Assembly (NCBI GenBank): GCA_018697195.1
Contig: CM031864.1
Coordinates: 19,210,249 to 19,274,248, forward strand
Reading direction: 5' to 3'
Source: Certhia americana
Lineage: Eukaryota > Chordata > Aves > Passeriformes > Certhiidae
Length of the DNA stretch: 64,000 nucleotides
Both the position numbers and the translations under genes were made by a program. The notes beneath the pieces are model-generated. The model was not told the DNA's origin, ran no database searches, and was given only the letters and a program-made list of their open reading frames with translations. Of this stretch, positions 37,930-52,404 are shown piece by piece. The first letter of the stretch is position 1. Every line of letters begins with the position of its first letter.

Positions 37930-40900
37930 GTGTTTTTTGGGGTTTTTTTTTGAGCAGGACTGTTGCTGCTTGAGAATTCACATGCAAATGGAGATGTTCA
38001 CTGGCAATGTTTCACAAGGAAGCTTGGTTGGTTGGTTTTTAGAACTGATTAACTGAATAGTATATCAAAGAGTATTTGGAAAAGGATAATCCTAATATAC
38101 AATAGTTCTTGAGAAGGATGGTTACAGTAGTAAAACACAGACTTTGGACAAATACAGAATTCTCTATGCATCAATATTCTGTTATTCTGAGCAAGAATGA
38201 TAATAATACTCTTTATTTATAGTAATAATTATCATTATTATCTGCCTGAAAGCTAGCTGTGTAGCTAAATCATTAATATTTTCAAATTATTTCACAATCC
38301 TTAACTAGAATTTGCCCTGTGAGTACTAAATATAATAATTTTCTCTGTATGCCTATTTCATTTTCCTTTGGAAAAACACACTTAATGTGTTGTTCTCTTT
38401 ACATTTGTCTACATAAAACATTTTAAAATTCCAGCTGTTGAGCATTTCTAGAAGTTAATAACAGGAAAATTTGTCGGGTTTTGTATTTATTGCTTATTTC
38501 TTCCTCTTTTGTCATCATATTTTACCCCCACATTGATATTGATATGACAATATCATTATCATCTGGGAGCTTGTTACTGCATGTACAAATAGAGAAGTTG
38601 AGACTTACACTTGCTGTTTATTTGCTTGCCTGAATTTGGAGTTGACAAGTAACCACACACTGGTTCTCTGAAGTCAGAGCTCTCTTGATGTACCACTTTA
38701 AATGTATTTTGTGTTCAGGGACTTTAGGTTGCACACAGTTAGATGCTACCCCATAGTACATGCCTGGATATGCCTGGTATCTCAAATGTTTTCTTTCTTC
38801 TGCAGTTTACTGGGTTCTGCATTTAGCGGCAAACGTGTATCAGTTACTCACAACTGAAGATACCCAGATCCATTTCCTCTAGTTGTTATCTGTTGGATAG
38901 CTAGACTCTAATGGTTGAAATCTGCATCTACCAACATAAAAGCCACAGGATATGACACTGGTATCTTGTGGTTCCAATCAGCCTCCTGGTATTATAGTAG
39001 TACTTTTATTTAACTGTGTTTCTACGGAGTTCAGCGTGCTCAGCCACACTGGCTGTTTTGCATAGCATCTGTGCTGTATATTGTGATAATTGAAAACTCA
39101 ATACAGCCTGGAGGCACCAGCACAACAGGACAGGAGCGGGCTGGGGCATAACTCAGAAGAATAAGGCAGGCATGCAGCAGCAAGCAGGGCTGAAACAGCC
39201 CCAGCACATCTCCAGCAGCAGTCGAGCTGGGTCAGGCATCCAGCAGCTGGGATCCCATGGCGTGTGTCAGCTCTGGGAGCAGCAAACACCTAGTGCAGTG
39301 CCTGGGATGTCCATCTGCCATCGTGGGGCTGTCATCTGGGAGCACAGATCGTCGGCAGAGTCCAAGGCTCACCTGGAAAATTACAGGGACAAATCAAAAC
39401 CAGATTCACGGCCATGCACTCCACTGACAGCTCCCATCCTGTGCATGCCCTTCCCAGGGTGCTTCCTGTTCCTAAAATGTCATCTAGGCATTAGCAGAGA
39501 ATAGGTCAGATATTTTTTCTAGTGTTTCCAAAGTGTAACATATATCAACAAATGTCACTTGCTATTTGAATGCTCATAATTCGAATTAAAACAAAGTGCT
39601 TAAATTAAATGACTGGAGTAAACCACAGCATTTCTTCCTATTAGCCTATGTAGAAATAAAAAAAAGGCCTGGAGTGTAAAAAGGAGAAAAGAAGAAATAA
39701 TGAAAAAGCAACTTGTGGCATGAAGAAAATAAATATTTCTTTCTGGCCCTCTTGGCTCTATCTATGAAGATTTTGTCCAACAACCTCAGCCAAAACTATT
39801 TAGTGAGTGATTAGTGTGTCTGGCTGATGAAAGGCCCAGTTATCTCAGGGGCAGCTTTGCAGGGTTTTCAGGAAGCAGACAAGTAGGTCTCTGCAGTGGG
39901 AGTCATGAGCTTTTCATACCAGTAGCACACCTGAGCTGATGGGATTGTTCAAAGGAGTTAGATGTGGCCCTACCTTGTATCAGCACCCCCAGAAAGTTGC
40001 TGATGTTAGATTGTCTCCATAGACTGAAGATCAACAGCTTTCCATGAGTCATTTGCGAGGAAGGAAGGAAGGTGGACTTCCTAAGTCCAGGAAAATTAAG
40101 CTGTAGGGCTGTAAAACTGAGAGAGCTTGAAACATTCCACCCATTGGGGTTCTCTCTTAAAAGTATATAAGAGATTAAACCACCCAGTATGTCTTTATAA
40201 AGACTTAGAACCACCCTGAGGAGCAGGTCACACTAGTTCCTGCCCACCCTGGCGTTGTGGCCCTGCTCTCCATTCTGCTCCAATTTGCCAGCCCCAGCAG
40301 TTCAGCTCCCAGCCTCCTGCCCAAAGCCAGGGAAATGCCCACACCATGTCACAGGGCTTCACCCACCACGGGCTCTGTGCCACCTCTTATCCCCAAGCTC
40401 TGCCCTCCAAACACCAGTGCCTCTGAGGCACAGGTACAGTGGGTAGGAGTGGGAATCTGGGGGTGTGTTCATGTCTTCATCTCCAAACTTTCTGCTTGGA
40501 GTGCAGCCTTTTAGGACTCTGTTAGGTCTCTGCATTAGGGGTTTGATTATGTGTATCTCCTGCTCATGGCACAGTGTTAGTTAATCATTATTTCTAATGT
40601 TCTTTTAAATTCTCAGGCAGTGGCATCTATTATTTTCCTCTGACTCTTCTCTTACCTTTTTCTTTTTTTATTTAGTATAAGGAGTCATCAGTGGTGAACT
40701 GATTATAAGAAACTAATTTACATCATCAGTTCAGTAGTAGGACATACATCTTAAATCATCTAAGATAAATACTTTTAATTAAGCAAATGTCCTACTCAAT
40801 TCACTGTGGACAATCCCATCATAATGGATATTACTTCTGCATGTTAAATCTTAATCTTCATCAATACTGAATGCACAATGCAAAACCATTATAAAAAAAA

Positions 40901-42789
40901 GTAGGCTTACTGTAATATTGCCATTTTGAATCTGCCAGTTTTTATATTCATTAATATGATGACAACAGACTCCCGGCTAACAAATTCTACTACAGATCAG
41001 AATTTTTATCAGATATGTATAAGAGATCAAATCTATGCTAGCCTATTATTTGCAGTTTTTATTAAAAAGTTAAATTGGGATTATTATAAACTCACTTCAG
41101 ATTGCTTAATAAAAAAAACTAAAGTTAAAATTGAATGAGATTCCCCGGAAGCATTTTAAAAGGCTGCAACAACAGTAAAGTCAGCAGGCACCACACAGCA
41201 TGAGGAAAAATTTACCGACCAGAAGATGAATGTCTCTTCACCCAGAGTCTAATGGGGCTTACTTATTTAGATTTTTGAGAGACAGAGAGAGAAGTTAGCA
41301 AGAAAAGCTCCAAACCAGTGCTGTCCTAATCGAAGACATTATATCATCCTCATCAAAGCTTTCAAATTCTGATGTAAACTGACTTCTTGCTCTTGTGACC
41401 AAAATCTCTTTTCTCCCCTCTCTCTGTCTGTTCAGGCTTGGATTTGGAAGTCCCTACTCCAAAGGAAGCAAGCCTGATCCCTATTGCTTCAGTTGTGGTG
41501 TTGAAATCCATTAATATTTCTGCCATTCAGGCAGGTACCCTGACCCTGGTGCCCTTAAGCATGCTCAAAAAAACATAGGGTATTCCTGAGCCTTTGTCCC
41601 TGAGAGGATTAACAGGGTTGCCCTGGAGCCAGCCTGAAGGTGTTTTAATAGGTAATAGGGGTGGGCTTCACAGCTGACTTCCAGCTTTGCCTCAGGCTGC
41701 CCCTGCTCAGCAACACAGATGCAGCCATTGAAATTAGGGGGTAAAGCATGGCTCTGTGTATGAGTTAGAGTGTGAATCCTCAGAATCTGGTGGAGGATAT
41801 CTCCAAATATATCCTTCCCCCACCAGTACAGGCATTCCAACGGAGGGTAGAGTGACTCCATGCTTTCACATGGAGGCCTGTACTGCTTCGGCCACTGGCT
41901 ACTTCTCTGACCTAGAGAGTTAGTTACTTAAGCTGTCTCTCCCTCTCTTTCCTCTCTGGTCTCTCTTGTGGCTTATAAATTGTCTGAAGGAGAGACTGCA
42001 ACACTCTGTGTGGTTTTGCTGTGCTTAGCCAGGTAGGTCCCAGTCTCAGTTGGGTACTGTGGCTATATCACGGTAAAAGTAAATAAATAGAAAATAGCAG
42101 TAACAACTTATCTTTTTGTGTGTGAACGATAGGTTCCTAATGGAGAAGAAGCCTTTTCTCTGAGTTTTTTTATCTGCAAGTTAAGGTTTCTCTTTCCTCA
42201 CGCAGCTGGAGAAGATGCTGCTTTTGTAAATCAGACAAAACTTATCATGTAAAGTGGAACACATCTTTGATTATACTGAATACTATCCTGTCTGTAATTT
42301 ACCCTTGCTGCTGCAAAGGACACAACATGATTAAGCTAAGAAATGATAGACTGAACGCTATGTGTCAGGATGGTAAAAGATTTTTCCTATCTAAATAGGA
42401 AACAATCATAAAAAAAGTGCAAATACACAGGAAAGCGTTTTAACATATTATAAGCAAGCCACCCTGCTGTTGCCTTGTATTGTACTGTTGCTTATGTTGT
42501 ATTCCTTGCTCAGATTGCTGCAGATACTTCTCCTCTAGCCTACAATATTTATTTCTTAAAAACTATGAACTGTCATGATTTTTTTAATGATGTGAGTATC
42601 CTTCCTCCATAAGTTCATATGTACTGTTACCTGCTCAGTCTGTCAACTCTTCTGCATTTCCCTGGGTGAGTCCAAATCCTCCCAGTGACATTTCTCAAAT
42701 TGTAGATCTGTGCAGTGCATTTTCCTGGAGCTGTTAAAAGCATTTCTACTTTACTTAATGACAGTGTTTAGCAGTGCCAGCCATCACTC

Positions 42790-42900
42790 ACTATTTGGTG
42801 TACACCAGGTACTCTGCACAGGGCCAGAGGGGGCATTATCCTGATTTTACAGACCAGAGAAACAAGGTGTTGCATTTGGCAGCAGTTAGCCCAGAACACT
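42790..42900 (-). repeat. MIR-like SINE fragment, reverse orientation
   Basis: The segment attatcctgattttacagaccagagaaaca (42835-42864) closely follows the reverse-complement MIR core that reads ttatccccattttacagatgaggaaac. The preceding gtacaccaggtactctgcaca resembles the adjoining MIR block around the 'ccaggcactgtgc' signature. MIR is an ancient tRNA-derived SINE shared by amniotes. The copy is old and partial, with approximate ends. Confidence 0.5.
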
Positions 42901-43342
42901 TGCTGCAGAACACATGAATGGGAGAAGGACCAACACACCTCCAGCTCACTTTTTATTCTTTAGTGTGTTACTGCTTTTGTTTCCTCCAATATTCCCAGTT
43001 GCACTGTGCCCTCCTAACAGGATTTCAGAGTATGGTCACAGTAGAGCCAAGTGCTTTTGCAATAGCACATTCAGATACTGCAGCTACCAATGTGTGTAAC
43101 TTTCCCAATTTTGAAGTGTAACTTTGCCATATATAGTGCTTAATAACTTCTACCATGTCTCTGATGATTTCTGGGTCTGCTGCCAGTAGCATGATACATT
43201 CCTAGCCAAATCAGCATGTGATAATTTGTGTTCATACTCCAATGGTAAGGTCTGTTTGCTGTTTCCATATAGATGTGTTTTTGACAGGAAGAGCAATTCT
43301 ATAAGCCCATGATTAAAAGCCCATCAACTGAATTGGTACCAC

Positions 43343-43356
43343 ATTACCATAGCAAC
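43343..43356 (+). promoter_or_regulatory. RFX X-box-like site
   Basis: ATTACC AT AGCAAC differs from the X-box consensus by one base in the left half. It is followed within 10 bp by gctaatgaaattg, which has a homeodomain-type TAAT core. This is motif evidence only. Confidence 0.35.
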
Positions 43357-46300
43357 AATATAATGCTAATGAAATTGTGACTGTTGAACCTGTTTTATGG
43401 AACTCTACAAAATGGGCTTCATAAAAGAGGAAATCTTGTTGATTAGTAAACGTTTCAAAGCATGATGAAAACCTGAGAAACACGTGTGCTGTGACTTATT
43501 AATCATGTTAGCATCCTCATTTAAGATAATGCATTGCTCTTTGTATGAGGAATAGTGCTCTCAAAAAATAAAATTATATGGTAAATCTCTGTTTCTCCAG
43601 GTTTTAACATGCACCACAGAAAGACTTGCTCACCTCTGTGCCCTGGTTCACTGGGTCAGTTGGCATAGGTCTGTATTGAGTCATGCAGTTTTTGCTGCTT
43701 ATTTAATCTCTCTCAGAATCTGTAAAATTTACTGCTGCTGCAACTGCAATAAAAAACCTTTCTGTAAGAAAAATTTGGCTTAGTTTATATAAAATTATTC
43801 CACAAAAACATACCCTCTTCTGTTTCCACCTCCCTTCTTCTTGCCCATTTGGCAGTTTACTATCATGTAGACTCCCAGCACAGAGGAGACAGCCACCCCA
43901 GCTCTCATTCCTCAGGACAGCAGCTCTCACTGAAGGCAGGGTTTGATATTGTGCCTACTTTTAAACAAAAAAATGCTGAGCACTCGAATTTCCTGGTAAT
44001 TCATGTCTCTGGACAGGCTTCTGGGGAGGGGCCTCACCTCTGGGGCTTCAGCGTCAAGGTTTCTACAGCAGGATTTAATTTTTAGATAGCTAATAGGTAA
44101 TATTCCTCTTTTCACCTTGGGAATAACAGTGTGTCTCACCCTATGGAGTCCATCTCCTAATTTTCCAGGTAAATCAGAAGAGAAAAGCAGGTGTGCCAGC
44201 AAGCACTGAGCTCAGTGTGCCTTCACCGTGTGGCATTGTTCAGGTATTTAGCAGAGACAACAGGGGGAACACTGATCGTTTTAGTGACATCCTGATCTAC
44301 ATGGCACAGAAGGCAGCAGAAATCTTCACAACTTTAGATTTAATGGGCTTCAAATCAGGGCTTTAAAGGGCTGTCTCTGAAAGCTCCATGCTTGATCCTA
44401 TATGGAAAAAGAAGCCCAGTCTAACATTTCATTATTTCCATGTTTTTTTGGGAAAGCAACACACCGAATTTCTGAGTTGAGGGAAATATAATGTAATGTA
44501 ATTTCCCTTAATATATATTTTGCACTGGCTGACAGTTTTATTAAGCAGAAGCAATAATCATCATTATTCAGTGTAATAACCATCTCATTAGAAATGGTCT
44601 AATTTTCCCTAATTTTAATTTACCTCTCAGACTAAGCTGTTCTAAAATTACTGAGGTGCCTACAGTTCAGTTTCATAAGACTTCAGCAGCAATGTAAGTC
44701 TTCAGAAAGCAACTACTGAATTATTGCTGCTAAAACAGTAATATGCCAGACCTTTGTGAGACAAAAGGAAGTACAGAAAATTCAGGTTAGGAAATTGCTG
44801 TATCACTTTTTGTTTCCTTACTGTCTTGTAAGTAACACTTTCTGCATGCACTTTGCACCATGATAAATTGTAAAGTTGCCTTCAAGCCTTGCATGCACTA
44901 CCCTTTTTATTAAAGGACCTGGCTAAGGGTCACACCAGACAGTCCTGGAAAGGGGGAGCTGACAAGCAGAAATATTTCTTGGAGAGACAGAGAAGGAGAT
45001 GAAGACACTGATCAAGTTTCATTATCATCCAATGAAAATAGGATGTAAACTGTGACATCCAGGCAGATTATATATGTCAGGCAAGCAGATGTGAGCAGAA
45101 AAATGTAGATGCTAAACCTTACCTAATAGGCTTACTCTGTGGATTATTCCCAATGAGCAAGGCTATATTAAGTGTGGTCTTGTATGTAGCTATAGTTAAT
45201 ATACAGGATATAAGAAACATGCATTCATAAGTGGATCTGGGGATATTCCCACCTGTGCTGAAATTAATGCTCTTTGATATACTTTGGAGCATCCTAAAAG
45301 CACTTTGAGTGTCATGTACTTCTACAGACATCATAAACAGCATTAGGGCATTTATATAGCTTTAGTTCCAAGATTTCAAAGGGCACTCTGTTTTCTCTAA
45401 AAATGTGCTCAAAAAATTCTATCCTCAAACAGCACTTGTGCATGCAAACAGCTATAGCAGCTTAGCTACTTGATTTGGTTGTGCCAGTTCTGAAAACACC
45501 TTTGATCAAAAACATTTTGTTGCAATCACAGAGATAAGTAACCTCATATAAACAAGGAATCACTTTTCAGTTTATATTATAAAATAGGCAAATTGTCTAA
45601 AGGTTTGTTTATCATCAGATGTTATTCTGTGTAGTTCCGAGTCACAAAAAATAACTTTTTTTCATTTCCTGGGTTTTTTTTAAAAAATAACCTAAAATAA
45701 CACAGAAAAGGCGGTCTCTTCTGTGGAAGCGCTCTACTTTATGAAATCTCTTCTCTTTCAAATTCTGAGCCTTTTCCAGTAGTATTCTTTGCTCAACTAT
45801 AAGAACACAAAGTACAGCAGTGAAAAGCATTATACTATTATCCCAAGATAATTTGATAGTCTGTAAATGTCCTGCCTGTGGTTCCAGACATTATGCTCTC
45901 ATTTGAAGTAATAATTTGCAGTTATTTATACAATTCATGTTAGCCCACATTGGTTTCACCATGAACATTTCACCTGCATGGTACAAACATGGCTTATCTG
46001 TAGATTGTACAAGCTGGACTGATGGGTGATTTTTGCCAGCCACACTCGATCAGCAGTGCAATGGGATGCCTACTGTAAACAGCCAGCTCCTGCAGGAAGG
46101 GGTGCAGTGACTCACTGGCAGCTGTCTCCTGCTCACGTCAGTGTTATCACAGCCAAACATCAGCAGGAATCTGCTGGACATATTCAATTCTAAGTTCTGA
46201 TATAAAACCGTAGCTCTGATCTGATGTGGTCAGCAAGTACAGCATGGCAGTTTCCAGAAGTACTTACCCTGTTTTTCTCTTTCGGCTTCTGGGTGGAATG

Positions 46301-47742
46301 TGAAAACTCACCTTAAATTCCTCTTGCATTTCTGGAGTTACCATATCATTCCCCCCAAAGCTGAAAACGAGTGGTCTAGTGCTAACTGGATAGTTGTTTC
46401 ACCCCCAGTGTGCTCACATTTCAGCATTATATGTTTGTTTGTAGAATTCGCAATATTAGTGAGTATGGACACACGGCTTTGTTCTGCATGGGCTCAGAGT
46501 TTACCTCCCTTACTCTCACTTGGGAACCTGTGTTGGGACCAGATTTACGTAAGTGACAGTAATTTACTGCTGGCTCATAACTGGGCAGCAATGGATGGAG
46601 GACTCTGTGGTGCTGGCAAGAAGAAAATCTCATTTGAATCCCTGGTGATCCTCCTCTGGGAGCCCGGGGTGAATTCCGAGGAGCCATGCATTGGTAACAT
46701 CCATTGAGCTGCCTGCTCTCTGTTGGCATCAAAATGCTCAGCAACACAAAAGACATAAAATATGATTTCCACTTCGTTTTTCCACTGTTGTACATTCCTG
46801 AGTATCACCTCGATTCATATTTGATATTGGGAAAAATATTAATGCCAAGGGAGTGAATTTCAGAAGGGTGCAGTTCTGCTTGGGACAGTCAGCTGCCAGG
46901 CCAGGAACTTCCACCTCTGCCTTCCTGCTTCTCTTATCCTCAGCTGGAGTGGCCCCCAGAGGGTGTCTGAGTGAAGTGTGAAAGTTACAGTTCAAAGCAA
47001 AGGCAGACAGTAAATATTCAGAAATTTTTGTGTCTCTCCTCTCTCATCTGTTCATGGTAGCTTGGATACTATTGTGACAATTCAGTCAGTTTCTCTCTAA
47101 AAAAATTTTAAAACTCCAAACAAATACAATACTACTTCTGTTTTGCTGAAAATCTTTAAAGTCTTTTATTTTGAGAGAAAAATTAATATCAACATGCCTT
47201 TCCAGGACAGTGTTGTATATGAACAGCAGCACTTTAAAAAGTGCAAGAATCCCAGTTTACCATCCTGATGTCAGTTTATGATAACATTTATGACATTAAT
47301 ATAATGAATTATGACCTTTCTTGGCTTCTCTGACTGACAGTTATTCATATATAACACAGTACTTATCACCTTGGTTCTTCCATAATAATAATCCCTTCAA
47401 TTTTCTGGGCTGTGTCATCAAAACATGTACTCATAAGCGCTGATCTCATCTCTGGGAGAGTAGCACTAGGAGCTCCTTTTGAGCTTTTTGTCACCTAAAA
47501 TCTAGAGTGAAATTGAAGACCAATTGCAGAAAAATACCCTGTCTCTAACTTTATCACACAGTCTGCATAATGGCCCTTATGATTTTAAATGATTTACTGA
47601 GTCCTGTCAAAATGCTGTCCCTTTCTGTGGTGGAAGTTATTGAAATTCAGAAATGCCATTATTCTGCACAACTGGGACGATCTTGAGGAAATACAAAATA
47701 GACGGTGTGCTACAATTACTTACCTTGACCTTTCTTTCTTTC

Positions 47743-47758
47743 TTTTTTTTTTTTTTTT
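47743..47758. repeat. Poly(T) tract with preceding TTTC units
   Basis: A 16-nt T run preceded by three TTTC-type units, forming a pyrimidine tract from about 47730. Confidence 0.9.
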
Positions 47759-50700
47759 GCTCTTCAATCTCCTCAGGATGGACAGAAAAAAAAATTTTTT
47801 TTCTTCAATATTTAGAGTGAAAACTTGCTGTGCAATTTGTACCTGCTTTCCTCATGCCCATTTTTACTAAACAGGGTGTCAAGATACTCCTTTTAGAAGT
47901 TTCACATGAAACATATGTAAAAGGTGAAAGAGGAAAGCAAAAATTCTGTATGTTTCCAAAAACTGACAACTTAGTGAATACTAATGATGTTTGTGTGGAT
48001 AAGGGGTCACTTGGAACTCCTGGATTGGACACCAAGACCTGTCACAGTCCTGCTCTGTAATTGTGCTCCTTCCCTGCTTGCACTGGGCCTCCCACTCTGC
48101 TCACTGGGCACCAAGATGTTCCCTACCATCCTCTGAGCATGGGAGCCAGGCTGGGGCTCTTGCTGTGGCAAGCAAAAGATGTTCAGGCATCATGGTCAGG
48201 TCTGCTACAACAAGCTGATCATTCAACTCTAAACAAATCTGGGAATTGTGTGAAACACCTCACACCAGCAGAGCAGGAGCAGGAGCTTCCCATGCACAGA
48301 GATGACTCCTGCATCTCCCTGAAATGTGACAGGCTGTGAGTACAGCATGCAGTCTTTAAATTGTAAAAACCTTCTCATGCATGTAAGGATCCTTCAACCA
48401 ATAAATATTTAAAAGAAACATTATGTCTTTAAGCCGGCTGAACAATTCCATATGCCTTAGAGCCACACAGAGGTAGGACATTCCCATTCACAATGGGGCT
48501 CTGCTTCCACAGCCAGACAGGCCTGCCTCTCCTGGGAGGGCTGAGGCTCTCCTGCCCTCACTGTTTCCTCGGGGCTATGCACCACTGTCATTCTGGCACA
48601 AACATCCCATCTACAGGAATGTCAAGTTCAAGCAAGGATAAACCTATAGAACTGCAAGGCAGCCCTGGCACATATCTCTGACTACACTGATACCTCTGTC
48701 TTCTCCCAAGTATTTTGTCAAGAATGTGACATGCTAACTTTTTTTTTTTGTTTCTAATTATTTTTTTTAAAATAAACCCACACTGTGACAGGGTAGTAGC
48801 ATGCAAGGCAGGAGTAATGCTGTTCTGTGGGCAGAACAGAGGTGCTCTGGTGCTCAGCTGTCACCTTCTAAAGCTGCCTTCAACATTCTGAATGAAAATG
48901 GTTCATCAGCAACATATCCTGGGCTGTCTTTTCAGGTTGGGTGCTGATGAGCAGCCATTTCTATCCTTGGGCGTGGTGATTAGTTTTATTCAGCTGAGAG
49001 ACAAGTACTTGGACATTTGTCACTGCTTCTTTGAAAAATGTGTGCGTGTTTTCTTGGGCTATCAAATGGGACATATGGGACCTGGATTCCATCTTTCATT
49101 GGATCTTGGAAATTGCGTCCTCCTGAGGCAATTAATTAGCATGATGTTCTTGGCTGCTAATGTTTGATTTCAGATTTCAGTGGCAACAGACTTGGCAACA
49201 CAGATTTTGTGAGGATTGTCTAATGGTTTAGGCTATTAGCCGTGGCCTCCACACAGCTTTTTTCAGCCCCTCAGCTTTTGCTGAGCTCCCTTAGGTGTGC
49301 AGACAAGTCCCATGGTTTCTGTCCAAGTCTTAGCTCTCTCTTTGAAAATTAAATATAACAGCACTTTCCTGCTTCACAGGACAGGTGCAGGACAGATTGC
49401 ACCTCAGCAGAGGCCAGGCAGCACCACTGCAATCCTCTGCCACCCCAGCTCCAAGAGGGAGAAGCTGTTCCACAAAGCTTTTCTTTGATCCTTCCACAGT
49501 TTAAGGCAAAATCATTTACAGTAGAAATTTGACAAATAAACACATTTCTATTTGTTTACTTTCAGTTTGCCCACTGTAGATACTTGCAGGCTGTACACAC
49601 CTTTATCTTTGGAAAGGACATCTGTGGAAAAAGGCTAAGTGAGCTATTTGATGTAGGCTCATAGGTAAGGTACAGCCCCTCAGCTGGTGTCTTCCATTTG
49701 TGATCATTTCCAAACTATACTCTTGAGAAATCAATGTGATATACAGCAAAACCACACACTTCTAACCTATGGCTCTAACAATCCAGAGATATCATCTAGA
49801 CTGTTTGCTTTGGTTTTATTACCTCAATTATATACATAATCTTATATAATTATAACAAGTCATGGCTAGAAAACGGTGTTAGTTACAACTCAAAAAAATG
49901 TTATGCCTCTCTCAAAGGGAGACCCAGCAAAATACAAGATATCTAACAAGTACAGTTATACAGTAGATAACACATCCTCTGTGTTGTGAGGAAGAACACA
50001 ATCCTTTTTCTTTACCCTTTACACAGTAACAGAGGGCTGAATTTTCCAGGGCAATGGAGAAGACAAATCTATTTCAGAACACCAAAGTGCTAGTGACATT
50101 TTATAGATGCATTTGTTAGTACTGTTGCAAATAAGTTGTGTGAGTAGGAACTCACTTAAGTGGTCATTACTGTATGTGAGCCACAAAAGGCATTTCACAA
50201 ATCTGTTTGAGACAGCTGTGCTTCTACCCTGCATTTAAAATAAAATTCATCCATGGTCTTAATTTAGGTAACCTTTGCAGTCACTAATATACAATCATGT
50301 ATACAATCACACACTTTTTAAGCATGTATGAAAGGCATTAAACAGAAGAAAAGAATGAAGATAAGAAGAATATATCACTAAACATTATTTGCATTGTCTG
50401 ATATTCGTTCAGATAGCTCATTCACATTTAAATGGAATGAGAAAATGCAAAACATTAAAAGCAATGTTGCCTGTTTTCACTCAATACAGCTAGGAGTTCT
50501 AATTCAAACATTCTGAGATTTGCTTTCATACCTGCCGGACAAATTTAATTAATTAAAACCAACAAAAATACAAGCAGAATAGCTGAATAACTGAAGTTGA
50601 ATCTATCCTATATATCCAATTTACTCATGGCATGCTTTTTTAAACTTTTTGCTACTACTCTTATTATCCCACGTTATCTTATTGCAGTGCTTTTTCAGAA

Positions 50701-50960
50701 TCCCTTATTCCTCCCATCAATTCAAGATCCATTTCCACGCACCCAGCATTCACTTCCAACGCTCTGACTTTCAAACCGTGTCTTTTGCAGACCACCAGGA
50801 CGGAATTTGCAGAACACTGTCTTTCAGCAAAGACACTTATTGTGCAACTAATAAGGAAGGTTGAAATACCATTAAAATTCTGACTAGTGCATTAAAATGC
50901 CATGAAATTCTGAATTACAGCTCTGCCTTGCATCCCCGGTTGCACAATTGCACTTAAGTA

Positions 50961-50996
50961 GTGCCGACGCTGCCGCGCGATTGCAGGCTGCCTGCA
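50961..50996. other. Isolated CpG cluster with palindrome
   Basis: The segment gtgccgacgctgccgcgcg packs five CpGs into about 20 bp within otherwise CpG-poor DNA. It is followed by a 15-nt palindrome (tgcaggc t gcctgca, 50982-50996). No gene is attached to it. It could be a distal regulatory element or the remnant of an old CpG island. Confidence 0.5.
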
Positions 50997-51696
50997 GCAG
51001 CTGAACCACACAGGCACTTTGGACCCCGACAGCTTCTTGCTCCTGATGGCTTTCCTGGGAGCTAATCACCATTAAGGCTACAGAAAAAAGCACCAAGCTA
51101 AAAGTTTAAGCTCTGAATTACTCTGATAGCTTTACTTCAGCCCCTCACATACTGCTGTCTTTGAAGCCATAGGACCTCCCTCCCAGCTTTGGCCTCCAAG
51201 TTGCACTTGCCCTGGAATTATTATTAGATGACAAGGGCAAAGTAAAATGCCTAAAAAGTGAGTATTTTACCAATGAGTTTCAAAAATTGAGGAGAAAACA
51301 TACATTTCATACTCTTCTTTTAAATCACTGATTTGAAAGCATTTGGTAAGTGGGTATCACATCTACATGATGGGACCAAGAATTTTCGGTTGACACGTGA
51401 TTGGTGTAATGGAACCCTAAAATCTGCTGTATGGATGGGAATATAAGTTTGAAAATTAAGATCCAAAGAAGCTGCATGAGAAAAATCCTTATTATTAAAA
51501 ATTGAAGAACATTGATCTACATTATTGACTGACAATTGTAAATCTTTAATTTTGCAGGAGAGCCCCTTTCTAATTTCTACACAAATATCTTCAAAACCAT
51601 TGGCTCTTTTCCGTACATGTTTTAAAAATATATTTAACTGGATATGGCATATTTGCATGTTGATTTTGGGGCTAAGCTAAGCAATACCAGCATAAG

Positions 51697-51722
<26 letters not shown>
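51697..51722. repeat. Poly(A) tract, 26 nt
   Basis: An uninterrupted A run. The 300 bp upstream contain no recognisable LINE, SINE or gene body, so it is annotated as a simple repeat rather than a retrocopy tail. Confidence 0.95.
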
Positions 51723-51728
<6 letters not shown>

Positions 51729-52404
51729 ATTACAGTGGAATTGCTTACAGAGTCAACATCCAGCCTGAGGGGAGTTGCCCTTATGACAAATGTCCATGCA
51801 TGATGTAAACCTCCTTTTTGGTGATGGTGTAGTAATTTCCATTGCAAGTGGGTATTACATTTTTAATTGATTCCTAGCAGCAAAGTCTGTAACCTTCACT
51901 GATACGTGTCCATTTCACAAGGTTATTGACTTCTGACATATCTTGTTAGATGTTACGATGAGACAGATTTTTTTTTTGCACAGATTGATGTATATTGATA
52001 TTACATTAGTTCATCAAGGTTACAAATCATACTGCAATGCACTACATTTCACATTTTCTGTATCATGACAAGAGGTTTATAATATTCACTCTGGGACATA
52101 TAAAGTGCCTTGCACCCATCTCTTGGATAAATAATTTAAGAAATTGTTGGGAAATCATACCTAATTAGTAGGAACTGCGCTCAATAAGTGCCCTTTGATT
52201 TAAATTGTATTTTGATAGGTATTGATTTTAGGAGTAGAAGAAATGAATAATACATTTTGCATTTCTCCACTGTTCACAGCAATAATCTAACAGAAATAAT
52301 GGAGGAACGCTCCTCTTTAGGGACCTGCATGCCTTTCCCTAGAAAGTCCATGGGACAGATAAAGGCACTCCTATGTGGAGTGGCCTGATCCCCTTTTCTC
52401 CCAT

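Larger units (their letters stand above)
29101..42789. other. Upstream flank of DPYD with no gene seen
   Basis: This 13.7-kb stretch has no recognisable exon. The longest open frames (157 codons on the minus strand at 35077-35550, 114 at 32136-32480) show no family motifs. It contains the X-box at 31484-31497, the motif cluster at 35018-35054, a tRNA T-arm-like hairpin at 36576-36592, a CTT repeat at 37905-37929, AT-rich hairpins near 38193-38245 and 38535-38554, and moderately GC-rich patches near 39100-39480 and 40240-40480. Confidence 0.6.
42901..52404. other. Upstream flank with no gene seen
   Basis: No exon or RNA gene is recognised. It holds an X-box-like site (43343-43356), a poly(T) run at 47743-47758, an isolated CpG cluster with a palindrome (50961-50996) and the longest poly(A) run but one (51697-51722). 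The longest open frame (135 codons at 46300-46707, plus strand) shows no family motif. Confidence 0.6.
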
